Below, one piece after another: positions 30,443 to 41,830 of a DNA stretch of 64,000 nt; the stretch's first letter is position 1, and each line of letters starts with the position of its first letter. The translations under genes were made by a program, and so were the position numbers. Origin of the DNA: Haliclona indistincta (lineage: Eukaryota > Porifera > Demospongiae > Haplosclerida > Chalinidae); NCBI GenBank assembly GCA_964017065.1, contig OZ024785.1, positions 13,028,275-13,092,274 on the forward strand, given 5' to 3'. A model generated the notes under the pieces. The model was not told where the DNA came from, searched no databases, and saw nothing but the letters and a program-made list of their open reading frames with translations.

Positions 30443-30766
30443 AATCAGCGAAAAGTCAGAGTACCAAAAATAACCACTGAGTGTCTATCTGATGTTGAGA
30501 GATATTGATAAAATTAATATGCTTTTGATTATTATACTCATCTCTTACTATGGAGATGGGCAATATAATATACTAGCCAATGGCAACCAACTAGCGCATG
30601 TTGTTAACTTTAAGATATTTGTTGTGGATACCAGTGGTAGTGTAAAACTATAAACAATGATGTCATAAACTTATAGGTGCTATTTTAAAGTACAAGTAAC
30701 ATAATTATGAAACAAGAATTTCACTGTATAAAAATATAACAACAAACCAAGTCAACAACCAGTGCC
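30443..30766. promoter_or_regulatory. 5' flank of transporter copy 2, with a TATA-like box
   Basis: TATAAAAATA at about 30727-30736 lies roughly 35 bp upstream of the ATG of copy 2. It could be a core promoter or simply AT-rich leader. The CCAGTGCC just before the ATG is shared with copies 1, 9 and 10. Confidence 0.35.
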
Positions 30767-32458
30767 ATGGATCAGCCAACTCGTCGTACCTTCCTACCAG
30801 GCCATGTGGTGGTCATCATCTGCTCTATCACTATTCATACATTAAATATAGCAAGGACGATTCATTTGGAGCGATACACACGGCATCAATACGAGTACGC
30901 AAGTTTTGCTGTTCTTGGCTTATTGTTTCTCAGCTACCCTCTCCTTGGCTACATAGCTGATGTCTGTCTCACTAGATATCGAACGCTCAAATGTTCTCTC
31001 ATAACCCTGATAATTGGCTGTGCTGTTGGAGTGCTAACATCTTTTGTAACTGTGACAATTAGCTGCACTGAATGTGAAGGGGAAAAGAAACATGCAATGT
31101 TCACAGATATAATAAACATTGTAGTGATGATAGCCGGTTTTATGAGCATCACTGGTGTGGGATTGTTTGAAGCTAATGCCATTCAATTTGGACTGGATCA
31201 ACTACTAGAGGCTCCTACACCAAAACTGATTGCCTTCATCCACTGGTACTACTGGACTCAAAATGCAGTGCAATTGGTAGTGATGTATACAACGGTTGGC
31301 TGGCTAGTAATAAGAGACAGGGAATTACAGTATTCCTCATGTACAAGAGACAACTTATTATTAACACTTGTAGCCATACTTGGTCTAGCTGCTGTAGGCA
31401 GTTTAGTGCTTCTTCATAAATCGAAGCGTCATCTACACATTCTGAGAGCAGGTCTCAACCCATTCAAGAATATCTACAAAGTGCTCAAGTATTCTTGGAA
31501 CCACAAGGTCCCTCAGCATCGTAGTGCCTTCACCTACTGGGAGGAGGATATTCCACGCCGTATAGACCTGGGTAAGAACAAATATGGAGGACCATTTACC
31601 AATGAGGAGGTGGAGGACACTAAGACATTCCTACGCATCCTGCCTCTTCTCCTGTGTCTGTTTGGATACCATCTAGCTGGAGACGGCTACTCTGCTCCGG
31701 ATCAGCTCCAAAAGACTAGCTGTCCTTCACTACCAGTACTGTTGATATTCATTTATAATCCACTCCACATCAGCACTCTTGTTGTAGTGGTTGGTATTCC
31801 ACTGTATCGACTGATCATCAACAAATGTAGTCGCTACATCAGGAAAGTTCGAATGCTCACTAAAATGTGGATTGGTCTGTACCTCTCACTAGTACAAGTT
31901 GTCTTGTACATAATAGTAGTGATCAACCATGACAGCAACGATAAGCAACCAGCTAATCAGACAGAAAGCCCCGGTGATGTATGCTTCAAAAACCGAGTAG
32001 GAATTATTGCTAACAACTCCAATGAAGCAATAAATAACCCAGTCGACAACACCTACCTGTGGTTCATCATTCCTCAGCTCCTCAATGGTCTCTCTTCACT
32101 GCTTGTCTCCATGACAGTGTTTGAGTTCATCTGTGCCCAGGCTCCTCGCACTACCCAGGGACTGCTCATTGGTCTGTGGTATGCCACATTTAGCATCAGG
32201 TACCTACTAGTAGGTTTGGTAGATACTTTTCTCATTGAAAAGACCTCTTGGCTAATTTTCGAGGGAGTGAAGGTGTTTCTGATCCTGGTGTCTCTGGTGC
32301 TGTTCTCATGTGTGTCCAGATGTTACCGCTACCGACAGCGAGACGAGATAGTCAATGTGCAGGGGATGATTGAGGACACTCATGAGAAGTGGTTAGACCA
32401 GGAGGAGGAGTACATGCAAGAGCGCAGAGCAATCCTATCAGGACTGACTACATCATAA
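30767..32458 (+). CDS. POT/PTR (SLC15-like) family membrane transporter, copy 2
   Basis: Intronless, 563 residues, first of nine head-to-tail copies. It keeps YIADVCLTRYRT, GLFEANAIQFGLDQ, the central YGGPFTNEEVEDTK loop and FEFICAQAP. The start is fixed by MDQPTRRTFLPGHV, which aligns with the MTQPAR start of its paralogues. It is the shortest intact copy and its TM9-TM10 outer loop is unlike all others: after NHDS it reads NDKQPANQTESPGDVC and has two N-glycosylation sequons (NQT, NNS). TM3-TM4 carries a Cys-rich insert (SCTECEGEKK). TM1 lacks the acidic ExxER residues of classical POT proteins. The nearest upstream neighbour is the LTR retrotransposon. Confidence 0.85.
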   Translation: MDQPTRRTFLPGHVVVIICSITIHTLNIARTIHLERYTRHQYEYASFAVLGLLFLSYPLLGYIADVCLTRYRTLKCSLITLIIGCAVGVLTSFVTVTISCTECEGEKKHAMFTDIINIVVMIAGFMSITGVGLFEANAIQFGLDQLLEAPTPKLIAFIHWYYWTQNAVQLVVMYTTVGWLVIRDRELQYSSCTRDNLLLTLVAILGLAAVGSLVLLHKSKRHLHILRAGLNPFKNIYKVLKYSWNHKVPQHRSAFTYWEEDIPRRIDLGKNKYGGPFTNEEVEDTKTFLRILPLLLCLFGYHLAGDGYSAPDQLQKTSCPSLPVLLIFIYNPLHISTLVVVVGIPLYRLIINKCSRYIRKVRMLTKMWIGLYLSLVQVVLYIIVVINHDSNDKQPANQTESPGDVCFKNRVGIIANNSNEAINNPVDNTYLWFIIPQLLNGLSSLLVSMTVFEFICAQAPRTTQGLLIGLWYATFSIRYLLVGLVDTFLIEKTSWLIFEGVKVFLILVSLVLFSCVSRCYRYRQRDEIVNVQGMIEDTHEKWLDQEEEYMQERRAILSGLTTS

Positions 32459-33485
32459 CCAGTAGAGTTGCATGCAAAGTAGCACTAATTGTTTTTATAT
32501 CATGTTTTTCTTTTAGCAAAGTTTGTTTGTAGAGTGCTCACTATCTAATGTAGTGATAAGACAGCTTTCAACAACAAAAAACACTTCACACACCAAGTAT
32601 TAGGTTAATACAAATACTGTGATGAAGAATGTAGTCATCACACCAGTTATTTTTACACAGCAGTGCCCGATAGCACAAATCACAAGGGATATAGTCAGCT
32701 AGCCTAGAAAGTTAAGCAACTATTTATACTCATTGAAATGCATGAGCTGCTACATCACATGAAGCAGAAGTCATGGTTTAGAATACACTAAACCACTGAA
32801 AACTGACTATTAGTAATGCACAATAGAACGTTACTGTAAACAGACATTCCTTTATCCCTTCACACACGGCTTGAACTTGGGTGGCAAAGGAAATGGGTGC
32901 CAAAATCTGAAGACAAGTAATCGTCAAAAGGGTTGTTGGGAATAGGCCCACAATATAAGGCTGTAAAAAGCAAAGTAATAGCACAAAATCTAGTACTACT
33001 CAGCCTCCTGACATGAAAAACAGTCTGATACCTTGTCTTGCATGCTGTTCTTGCCCCAGGCATTTTTTCAGGTAAGAGAGGCCATTGCTTGATTATCAAG
33101 TGAGCTTGTGTATTACAATACCGCTCACGAGCAAGTTTACAACTGTGTGTGCGAGACTTGCAGTTGCTCTATGTGCAGTCGTGATTACGTTGTATAGCAT
33201 TCAATGTGTCGCTCAAGAGCCGCTTGCGTGTGGGAGTAAACTTGCTCATGGGCGGTACTGTAACTGACCACAGTGCCTGATTCTGCATACAGAATACAGG
33301 CATGCCCAAGTATGGAGAGCCAAAAAACAAAATTCACAAAATATTGAATCTTCATTAGCTGTCATGCTGTCTTGGAAGACACAAGCCAGCATTGATCATT
33401 ATCATCATTGTAACAAAATGTTTACTGAAAACAAGGATTCAGTATCATAACTTCTATACACTTGACAGCTAATCTTTGCAGCACG
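32459..33485. other. Intergenic region between copies 2 and 3
   Basis: No gene is supported. It contains the small inverted-repeat element at 33113-33263. Confidence 0.4.
33113..33263. mobile_element. MITE-like element, 151 bp
   Basis: 28-bp imperfect terminal inverted repeats: left TTACAATACCGCTCACGAGC, right mirrored by GCTCATGGGCGGTACTGTAA. No coding capacity. Confidence 0.55.
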
Positions 33486-35210
33486 ATGACTAAGCCAGCT
33501 CATCGTCCTTTCCTTATAGGCCATGTGGTAGTCATCATTTGCTCACTCGTGATTCATCTATTAAACTTAGCAAGAACTGTTCATTTGGAACAGCACGCTA
33601 CCTCCCACAACAAGATCACAATCTTTGCTACTCTGGGCATATTGTTCCTCAGCTACCCTCTCCTTGGCTACATAGCTGATGTCTGTCTCACCAGGTATCG
33701 AATCATCAAATTCTCCTTCATATTCCTGATAGTTGGATGCACTGTTGGACTGCTTACTGCATCATCGGTTACAATATTGAACATATTTCGTGAAGAATCA
33801 GATATCATGTCTATTGTGGGAGTAACAATAGCAGGTATCTTGGTCACCACTGGTGTGGGACTGTTTGAAGCTAATGCTATTGAATTCGGACTGGATCAAC
33901 TACTAGAGGCTCCTACACCAAAACTGATTGCCTTCATCCACTGGTACTACTGGACTCACAATGCAGTGCAATTGGTAGTAATGTATCTTAGAACTGGCTG
34001 GATATTTATAGACAAAAGTTTAAATTCTTTTTCTCGAGGCAAGTCTCAAGTACAAGTAATAAAAAGTACTTTGATTTTAGTATATTTAGTTACACCTGGT
34101 TTAGCTGCTTTAGGCTGCTTAGTACTTCTTCATAAATCAAAGCATTACTTATACATTCTGAGAGCAGGTCTCAACCCATTCAAGAATATCTACAAAGTGC
34201 TCAAGTATTCTTGGAACCACAAGGTCCCTCAGCATCGTAGTGCCTTCACCTACTGGGAGGAGGATATTCCACGCCGTATAGACCTGGGTAAGAACAAATA
34301 TGGAGGACCATTCACCAATGAGGAGGTGGAGGACACTAAGACTTTCCTACGCATCCTGCCTCTTCTCCTGTGTCTGTTCGGATACCATCTAGCTGGAGAT
34401 GGCTACTCTGCTCCAGATCATCTCCAGAGGACTAGCTGTCCTTCACTACCAGTACTGCTACTAATTGTGCTCAATCCACTCCACATCAGCACTCTTGTTG
34501 TAGTGGTTGGTATTCCACTGTATCGACTGATCATCAACAAATGTAGTCGCTACATCAAGAAAGTTCGAATGCTCACTAAAATATGGATTGGTCTGTACCT
34601 CTCACTTGTACAAGTTGTCTTGTACATAATAGTAGTGATCAACCATGACAGCAAGTACTGGTCAGAACACAGCTCAGTAGCTTGTGTTCTGAACTATTAT
34701 CACCATTATTACTATACCCCCGAAGAAGCATGCATCAAGATTCGATTTAAACTTATAAACTTCTCATGTGATTTAACTGATGACCCAGTCGACAACACCT
34801 ACCTGTGGTTCATCATTCCTCAGCTCCTGAATGGTCTCTCTTCTCTGCTTGTCTCCATGACAGTGTTTGAGTTCATCTGTGCCCAGGCTCCTCGCACTAC
34901 CCAGGGACTGCTCATTGGTCTGTGGTATGCCACCTTTAGCATCAGGTACCTACTAGTAGGTTTGGTAGATACTCTTCTTATTGAAAAGACCTCTTGGCTA
35001 ATTTTCGAGGGAGTCAAGGTGTTTCTGATCCTGGTGTCTCTGGTGCTGTTCTCATGTGTGTCCAGACGTTACCGCTACCGACAGCGAGACGAGGTAGTCA
35101 ATGTGCAGGGGATGATTGAGGACACTCATGACAAGTGGTTAGACCAGGAGGAGGAGTACATGCAAGAGCGCAGAGCAATCCTATCAGGACTGACTACATC
35201 ATTAAAGTAG
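33486..35210 (+). CDS. POT/PTR (SLC15-like) family membrane transporter, copy 3
   Basis: Intronless, 574 residues from the conserved start MTKPAHRPFL; an ATG at 33462 would add 8 residues. It has the family motifs, with AIEFGLDQ (Glu) where other copies have AIQFGLDQ. The outer loop is of the 'SEHSS' class (SEHSSVACVLNYYHHYYYTP), very rich in Tyr/His and with three Cys and an NFS sequon. An AATAAA signal lies at 35265-35270, about 55 bp after the stop. The outer loop resembles that of copy 10 (SVACVLKYYQNYHYNP). Confidence 0.85.
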   Translation: MTKPAHRPFLIGHVVVIICSLVIHLLNLARTVHLEQHATSHNKITIFATLGILFLSYPLLGYIADVCLTRYRIIKFSFIFLIVGCTVGLLTASSVTILNIFREESDIMSIVGVTIAGILVTTGVGLFEANAIEFGLDQLLEAPTPKLIAFIHWYYWTHNAVQLVVMYLRTGWIFIDKSLNSFSRGKSQVQVIKSTLILVYLVTPGLAALGCLVLLHKSKHYLYILRAGLNPFKNIYKVLKYSWNHKVPQHRSAFTYWEEDIPRRIDLGKNKYGGPFTNEEVEDTKTFLRILPLLLCLFGYHLAGDGYSAPDHLQRTSCPSLPVLLLIVLNPLHISTLVVVVGIPLYRLIINKCSRYIKKVRMLTKIWIGLYLSLVQVVLYIIVVINHDSKYWSEHSSVACVLNYYHHYYYTPEEACIKIRFKLINFSCDLTDDPVDNTYLWFIIPQLLNGLSSLLVSMTVFEFICAQAPRTTQGLLIGLWYATFSIRYLLVGLVDTLLIEKTSWLIFEGVKVFLILVSLVLFSCVSRRYRYRQRDEVVNVQGMIEDTHDKWLDQEEEYMQERRAILSGLTTSLK

Positions 35211-36721
35211 AGTTGCTATCTTGTGTGTTCATTGTATGTAATAGTGGACACCATCAGATACAAAAATAAAGTTCTTAGTATAAAGATTGCCCTAGTTCAA
35301 AAGTTAATTTGGTCTATTCACACATTTACTGACCAGTGGGCGTTGTGGTTGCCTTGGTACAAGCCATGCTGTTATACCATGCCTACCTCGTGGTGTATCA
35401 TGAATACACTCAGCAATAACTCTGGCTACACCCTCGGGAATATTGGCTATCTCTTGATGTATTCGTGATAGTGTCTCTATTGTACACAGCATTGAGCACT
35501 ATCATGACCAGAAACTAAACAGTTGCCTTATATAGAGGTTATCAACTGCATTAGCTTGTTTACAACTAGATAAGGTAGCTACGAACAAGTGAATTAATCT
35601 CCAGTATTATGAGTCCTGTTTACATAACGTTTTGTACCCATATTAAATCTGGACTTGTAAGTGCGGCGCTATTGGAATCAATCCTAAATTGGTCCATGCA
35701 TGTGTATCGAACTAAGTGAACTTAAGCACATTGTTGCTAGTCTTTACCAAACGTAATTCAGTCTCGTTACGTTGAAGGTGGTACAAGTCCTTAATATCAT
35801 TTCCTAGCCAAGGCAAGTTGTGTAGTGACAAATCAATTTCTGGACATAATTACTGTAGGCTATCGTGTCGGCCGTGCAGTTCCTAACTGTTGACCCTCCT
35901 GAACCTTGTTGTTGTAACAAAATAATCCTGTTATTCATATTGCATCAAAATCGTTTGTTTGTATTTCCTGAAGAGGTGCATCAGTGTAAGATAATCCAGC
36001 ATGTAAACATGGATACAGTGAAAGCCATCAATCTGGATTCGTATCAGTTGTGAGATATGGTAGACTCATGTTTCCATCTACTCTGTAGTCTACCAATAGG
36101 TCTATTACACATATCTAATACATAGGTGCCAACTTTTCAGGAGCTACTTCAGGGACAATCAATTCACTTAAAAATATTATTAATATTATTATTATTCATT
36201 ATAATCACGTGAATGTAATTACGTAATCATTACATCATAATTAATACTACCAGTTGGAGGAGTCTACTCGAGTTCTTTTAATTTAATTTTTTATCATTCT
36301 TAATAATAGTTATTAGTAGATGTATTCTAATTATAGCTCATGAAAGTCGTCTCGAGCAGATTTGTGTTGAACAGCCATGACCCATCCGGCTTTCCGGGAC
36401 AAAGGTAGCAAACTGTATCTTCCGTGCGGCACACGGGACAGGGTCTGTAAATCCGGGACTGTCCCGGACGTTTCGGGACGGTTGGCAGCTATGCTAATAA
36501 TAACCAATAAACGACTTGGTCATCATGGTATCTGCTAATATACAACTCCATTTGAAAGCAGCAAATCACAAGAAACTGAAATACTGTCACCAAAACATAA
36601 GGAACCACAGATTTGAAATGTTTGTCAACAAAAGTTAGATTACAACAAGATTACGAAATTATAATCTGGTCTTTATGTTTAAGACAATGATCAAGTCATC
36701 AGTTTCAAAATTTCTACTGAG
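35211..36721. other. Intergenic region between copies 3 and 4
   Basis: No gene is supported. It holds the inverted-repeat element at 36123-36491 and AT-rich DNA (36170-36340). Confidence 0.4.
36123..36491. mobile_element. Non-autonomous element with TAGSTGCCAAC ends
   Basis: TAGGTGCCAAC at the left and GTTGGCAGCTA at the right form 11-bp ends with one mismatch. Inside the right end are GGGACTGTCCCGGACGTTTC-type repeats seen in some DNA transposons. No coding capacity, and the class is unassigned. Confidence 0.45.
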
Positions 36722-38428
36722 ATGCATTTGACTCAGCCAGCTCGTGATTTTCTACCAGGTCATGTGATAGTCATTATTTGCAATATCGTTGTTCAGCTAT
36801 TGAATGTTCCAAGAAACTATCACTTAGAACATAACACAAGAACCCTCTTCAAGATTATGGCCTTTGAGTTTCTTGGCTTATTGTTTCTCAGCTACCCTCT
36901 CCTTGGCTACATAGCTGATGTCTGTCTCACAAGGTATCGAACTATCAAATGTTCTCTCATATTCCTGACAATTGGCTGTGTTATTGGAGTGCTAACTGCA
37001 TCGTCAGCCACAATATTACAAATCATATTTCATGACGCAAATATAGTATCTATCGTGAGAGTATCAATTACTGGTGTCTTGGTCATCACTGGTGTGGGAC
37101 TGTTTGAAGCTAATGCCATTCAATTTGGACTGGATCAACTACTAGAGGCTCCTACACCAAAACTGATTGCCTTCATCCACTGGTACTACTGGACTCACAA
37201 AGCAGTGCAATTGGTAGTAACGTATCTTGAAATTGGGTGGAGAGTTATAGACACAAGTTTAATATCCTTTCAGCGACATGAAGCAGAAAATGCTACACTC
37301 CTAGTATATATAGCTATACTTAGTCTAGCTGCTGTAGGGAGTTTAGTGCTTCTTCATAAATCAAAGCGTCACTTATACATTCTGAGAGCAGGTCTCAACC
37401 CATTCAAGAATATCTACAAAGTGCTCAAGTATTCTTGGAACCACAAGGTCCCTCAGCATCGTAGTGCCTTCACCTACTGGGAGGAGGATATTCCACGCCG
37501 TATAGACCTGGGCAAGAACAAATATGGAGGACCATTTACCAATGAGGAGGTGGAGGACACTAAGACATTCCTACGATTCATGCCTCTTCTCCTGTGTCTG
37601 TTTGGATACCATCTAGCTGGAGATGGCTACTCTGCTCCGGATCAGCTCCAGAGGACTAGCTGTCCTTCACTACCAGTACTACTGCTAATTGTGCTCAATC
37701 CACTCCACATCAGCACTCTTGTTGTAGTGGTTGGTATTCCACTGTATCGACTGATCATCAACAAATGTAGTCACTACATCAAGAAAGTTCGAATGCTCAC
37801 TAAAATGTGGATTGGTCTGTACCTCTCACTAGTACAAGTTGTCTTGTACATAATATTAGTGATCAACCATGACAGCAAGTACTGGTCAGAACACAGCTCA
37901 GAAGCTCATATTTTAAACAATCATCCACTAACTCTCTTCAGCCCTGGAGTCTTATGCTTAAATGTCCAATTCAGAGTTTTGAACATCTCAACAACAGACA
38001 ACCCAGTCGACAACACCTACCTGTGGTTAATCATTCCTCAGCTCCTCAATGGTCTCTCTTCTCTGCTTGTCTCCATGACAGTGTTCGAGTTCATCTGTGC
38101 CCAGGCTCCTCGCACTACCCAGGGACTGCTCATTGGTCTGTGGTATGCCACCTTTAGCATCAGGTACCTACTAGTAGGTTTTGTAGATACTTTTCTTATT
38201 GAAAAGACCTCTTGGCTAATTTTCGAGGGAGTGAAGGTGTTTCTGATCCTGGTGTCTCTGGTGCTGTTCTCATGTGTGTCCAGACATTACCGCTACCGAC
38301 AGCGAGACGAGATAGTCAATGTGCAGGGGATGATTGAGGACACTCATGACAAGTGGTTAGACCAGGAGGAGGAGTACATGCAAGAGCGCAGAGCAATCCT
38401 ATCAGGACTGACTAACCCTAACTATTAG
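36722..38428 (+). CDS. POT/PTR (SLC15-like) family membrane transporter, copy 4
   Basis: Intronless, 568 residues, starting MHLTQPARDFLPGHV. The start and about 50 bp of upstream sequence (TCATCAGTTTCAAAATTTCTACTGAGATG) resemble those of copy 5, so the two form a pair. Distinctive residues are IVRVSITGVLVITG in TM4, THKAVQLVVTYL in TM5 and LRFMPLL at TM7. The outer loop is 'SEHSS' class with an NIS sequon. AATAAA at 38433 lies five bases beyond the stop. All motifs needed for the fold are present. Confidence 0.85.
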   Translation: MHLTQPARDFLPGHVIVIICNIVVQLLNVPRNYHLEHNTRTLFKIMAFEFLGLLFLSYPLLGYIADVCLTRYRTIKCSLIFLTIGCVIGVLTASSATILQIIFHDANIVSIVRVSITGVLVITGVGLFEANAIQFGLDQLLEAPTPKLIAFIHWYYWTHKAVQLVVTYLEIGWRVIDTSLISFQRHEAENATLLVYIAILSLAAVGSLVLLHKSKRHLYILRAGLNPFKNIYKVLKYSWNHKVPQHRSAFTYWEEDIPRRIDLGKNKYGGPFTNEEVEDTKTFLRFMPLLLCLFGYHLAGDGYSAPDQLQRTSCPSLPVLLLIVLNPLHISTLVVVVGIPLYRLIINKCSHYIKKVRMLTKMWIGLYLSLVQVVLYIILVINHDSKYWSEHSSEAHILNNHPLTLFSPGVLCLNVQFRVLNISTTDNPVDNTYLWLIIPQLLNGLSSLLVSMTVFEFICAQAPRTTQGLLIGLWYATFSIRYLLVGFVDTFLIEKTSWLIFEGVKVFLILVSLVLFSCVSRHYRYRQRDEIVNVQGMIEDTHDKWLDQEEEYMQERRAILSGLTNPNY

Positions 38429-38822
38429 TCACAATAAATTAGAGTAAGTATCACACTGTTAAAAATTGGGTGTTAAAACACCATTTAAATAGTACACCCT
38501 ATCGGGGTGTAAAAACTAATGTGAAATTTTGAGAATAATAATTATTATTTGATAGGATTTGTCAACCTCTGATCATAGAATGTTAAAGTACTTTATTGTT
38601 TTTCTGCAAACGTTAAGTTCGTGTTGGATCACCATTCTGTGAAAGCCAAGACAAGTTGTGTAATGACAAACAGCCAATTGAAGTAATCAGGTCGGCTGTG
38701 CAGTTTTTACTACAAATTAGCCAGCTGGTTGACTCTTCTGATCCTCATCAAAATCGTCTGAGGATATTTTGTATTGCCTGGATCATAATCAGGATTGGGT
38801 GCATGTAAACAGGGCTACAGTA
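38429..38822. other. Short spacer before Helentron copy D
   Basis: Nothing coding is seen. A small palindrome (GGGTGTTAAAACACC and ACACCCTATCGGGGTGT) lies at about 38468-38512. Confidence 0.35.
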
Positions 38823-40080
38823 TTAGGGAGACACGGTAGTGTCTCCCTATGTAGGGTTGAACGAGAAAACAAGATGGCGGCTACATACAATGTATTAGCG
38901 TTCAAACGCTGATATTACGCCTGGTGATGAATTTTATACGTCCAAAGACACTTAAATCTGCTATCTGGCGTTGCCCCATCTTACAGTAGCAAGGAGATTG
39001 CTCGAGATTGTTACTAAAGTGACGAACCTGGAAACGGTGAAAATCGAGTTTCGTCATCTTCGTTTTCTTCTTTCTTTCTTTCTTCAGCGCGCCTAGCGCC
39101 TTTACGCGAGCAATGCCGAGACCAAAACACCCATGAACAGTCATGAAATTCTCCTGGCAGGTGCCTTTTGAACTTAGTTTTTAGCGAAACGTCGATATAA
39201 ATTCCGCTATTTCTCGATCGTGATCCATTGTCAGCTAAGTGTTAGACGCCATTGATGTGATTGCGCAATACGCACGTGACCAAGCAGTGGTTAGCGCACG
39301 TGACCAAACACTAGCTTGATTATGTGAGTATCGCCGCGCGCCTTATGGATCACGGAGAGCACATACATGTACATGCATTTGTCTGGAGTCTTCGAAGAAC
39401 GGTAAGCTCGTATAGGATCACCATTCTGCGCTTGCCAGATAATTACAACCGCCGTACATGTCTACAAACAATTGTGGGCGGGGCTCGTATCCACTGCATG
39501 CATGCATGCATGTGTAGGCGAGCTGATATATACAGCATAACAATTATTATTAGCTACAAGTTTAAAATTCTTAATAATAAAGAAAAGCCACCAACAACAG
39601 GAAAACTAAACCAATGGTGGAAACAAAGACAGCTCAGTACGTGCATGATATTGAACTGCACTTCGCTGAAAAAGAAAAAAAGGACACAAACAAGAAATTA
39701 AAAAGATTTCTATCGAAATCAATAGGATGTAGGGTTGTGAAATCTACCACTGGTCCACAATGTAAACTAACAAGGAACAAGCATGGAATGGTAACACGAT
39801 TGACTTGCTAACAGACCATAGATCCCTACATCAGTGGCTGTACATAAGATCAATATTTGTCACAAGCTGAATGCACGTTAGGTGTCAGTCAACAGCAACA
39901 AGCTAAGCTGAACTAGCTATAGTCAACTACAGCAGCCACTGATGTAGGGATCTATGGTCTGTTAGCAAGTCAATCGTGTTACCATTCCATGCTTGTTCCT
40001 TGTTAGTTTACATTGTGGACCAGTGGTAGATTTCACAACCCTACATCCTTTTGATTTCGATAGAAATCTTTTTAATTTCT
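38823..40080 (+). mobile_element. Non-autonomous Helentron-family copy D
   Basis: Complete short copy of 1.26 kb. Hairpin at 38824-38849, AAGATGGCGGCTACATAC, a short TTTC run (about 39065-39085), two CGCACGTGACCAA motifs (about 39270 and 39297), and a 3' inverted repeat with 148-bp arms 39693-39840 and 39933-40080. T flanks both ends. The stretch 39320-39690 is shared with copies B, C, E and F but absent from the autonomous element. Confidence 0.82.
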
Positions 40081-40160
40081 TTTAGTCATGAATCAGAGAC
40101 ACCTATCAGTTTAGAGATTCGCTAGACACATAATCTACCAATAGGCTAGTTTACCAATAG

Positions 40161-40806
40161 CCTCGTTCCCAGGCTCTCTGGCGGAGATTTAATTATGCGT
40201 GGGTGTTGAAATGCGGGGATGGCGATTGAGAGCCTGGTATCCACTGATTCGCACATGCGCAGACGATTCATGGAATTCCATGAATCCGTATATTTTAGTT
40301 CACTATTGTGTTACCTTGCGTCACGTTTACGGGATGACTGATTGTGATCGTGCACTAAGGCTGTTGGCTATGTGCATTTGCGGCCCGTTCCAGATAGATT
40401 TTAGGCTGTTAAGAGAGCAGACAACTGGAGAGAGTTGCCCGCAGCCTTGCACGTTCTGTCAGGTATGACACGTGGACGTACGAGGCTATACCTTAGTCTT
40501 GATAAACTGGAAGGCACCTCGTGGAGCTACACGGTTATATGCTTTGTGCAAGCATTGTCCCACTTGATGCTCTTATGGTAGGCAAAGTCAGGCTTGTGGG
40601 AGACGCAGACGCACGATCAATGCAGTGAAGGCGTAGCCATGTTCTAAACAAAGACGTCATAACGATATCTCGGTGGGCGTTAATACGTCATGACACGTGC
40701 TTCTGCTCATTAATTCAAAATGCTAGATACCAGGCTCTCAATCGCCACCCCCGCATTTCAACACCCACGCATAATTAAATATCCGCCAGAGAGCCTGGGT
40801 ACGAGG
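40161..40806. mobile_element. Inverted-repeat element with CCTCGTTCCCAGGC ends
   Basis: Long terminal inverted repeats of about 80 bp: left CCTCGTTCCCAGGCTCTCTG onward, right mirrored by CAGAGAGCCTGGGTACGAGG. They bound 646 bp. The inner DNA has an open frame at 40199-40468 without any motif. The element abuts the minisatellite at 40807. Confidence 0.65.
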
Positions 40807-41590
40807 CTAGTTTACCAACCAATAGGCTAGTCTACCAACCAATAGGCTAGTCTACCAACCAATAGGCTAGTCTACCAACCAATAGGCTAGTCTACCAATA
40901 GGCTACCAACCAATAGGCTAGTCTACCAATAGGCTACATACCAATACAGTGGTTTTCCAAGATTTTGCCATTTTCAACCGAAAACTGCCAAGCGTTGTGC
41001 ACGCATGCGTATTATCAAACATGAGCTTGATTGCTTTATTAGGGAGGAGGCACGTTGTATAGACTCCTACACAAGCCACACCTCTCTCATTACTAGCAAT
41101 CGAGGTTTGAAACCATCGAACCTCGATTGCTAGTAATGAGAGGGGGTGGCCTGGGAAGGAGGCGCTGTACACTACCGTGCCTCCCTAGTAAGCAATTATG
41201 CGCATGTTTGATAGTACGCATGCGTGCACAACGCTCGACGGTTTTCGGTTGAAAATGGCAAAATCTTGGAAAACCGCTGTAGGCTACCAACCAATAGCTA
41301 GGCTAGTGTACCAATAGGCTAGTCTACCAATAGGCTACCTACCAATAGGCTAGTCTACCAACCAATAGACTAGGCTACCAATAGGCTACCTACCAATAGG
41401 CTAGTCTACCAACCAATAGACTAGGCTACCAATAGGCTACCTATACCAATAGGCTAGTCTACCAACCAATAGACTAGGCTACCAATAGGCTACCTACCAA
41501 TAGGCTAGTCTACCAATCAATAGACTAGGCTACCAATAGGCTACCTACCAATAGGCTAGTCTACCAACCAATAAGACTAGTCTACCAATA
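40807..41590. repeat. Minisatellite of CCAATAGGCTAGTCTA units with higher-order structure
   Basis: The first part has a 20-bp unit (CTACCAACCAATAGGCTAGT). After the inserted foldback element, units combine into a roughly 51-bp higher-order repeat seen four to five times between about 41330 and 41590. The element at 40947-41279 is inserted within it. Confidence 0.85.
40947..41279. mobile_element. Foldback MITE inserted in the minisatellite
   Basis: Ends CAGTGGTTTTCCAAGATTTT and AAAATCTTGGAAAACCGCTG are inverted repeats, and TA flanks each side. The inverted similarity continues inward through CATTTTCAACCGAAAAC and GCATGCG. A second palindrome sits at the centre (GCAATCGAGGTTTG and CGAACCTCGATTGC). 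333 bp, no coding capacity. Confidence 0.7.
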
Positions 41591-41830
41591 GGCTCTAACA
41601 AAAAGCAACTCAGTCATCATCACAGTATCTGTTAATGAAAAAAATATTTAATAACAGTAAAGAAACAACTCACAGATATAATGCTGAAACTAGTAAACTA
41701 TCTATAAACATATAGAAAACAAAGCTTTGAGCTTTTAACAAAAAGCTTTCAACAAGATAATGATATCAGCAAACAACTGGCCTGTATGCTTAGGGCATTC
41801 ATCAAGCCATCAGTTTCAATTTCAACTGAG

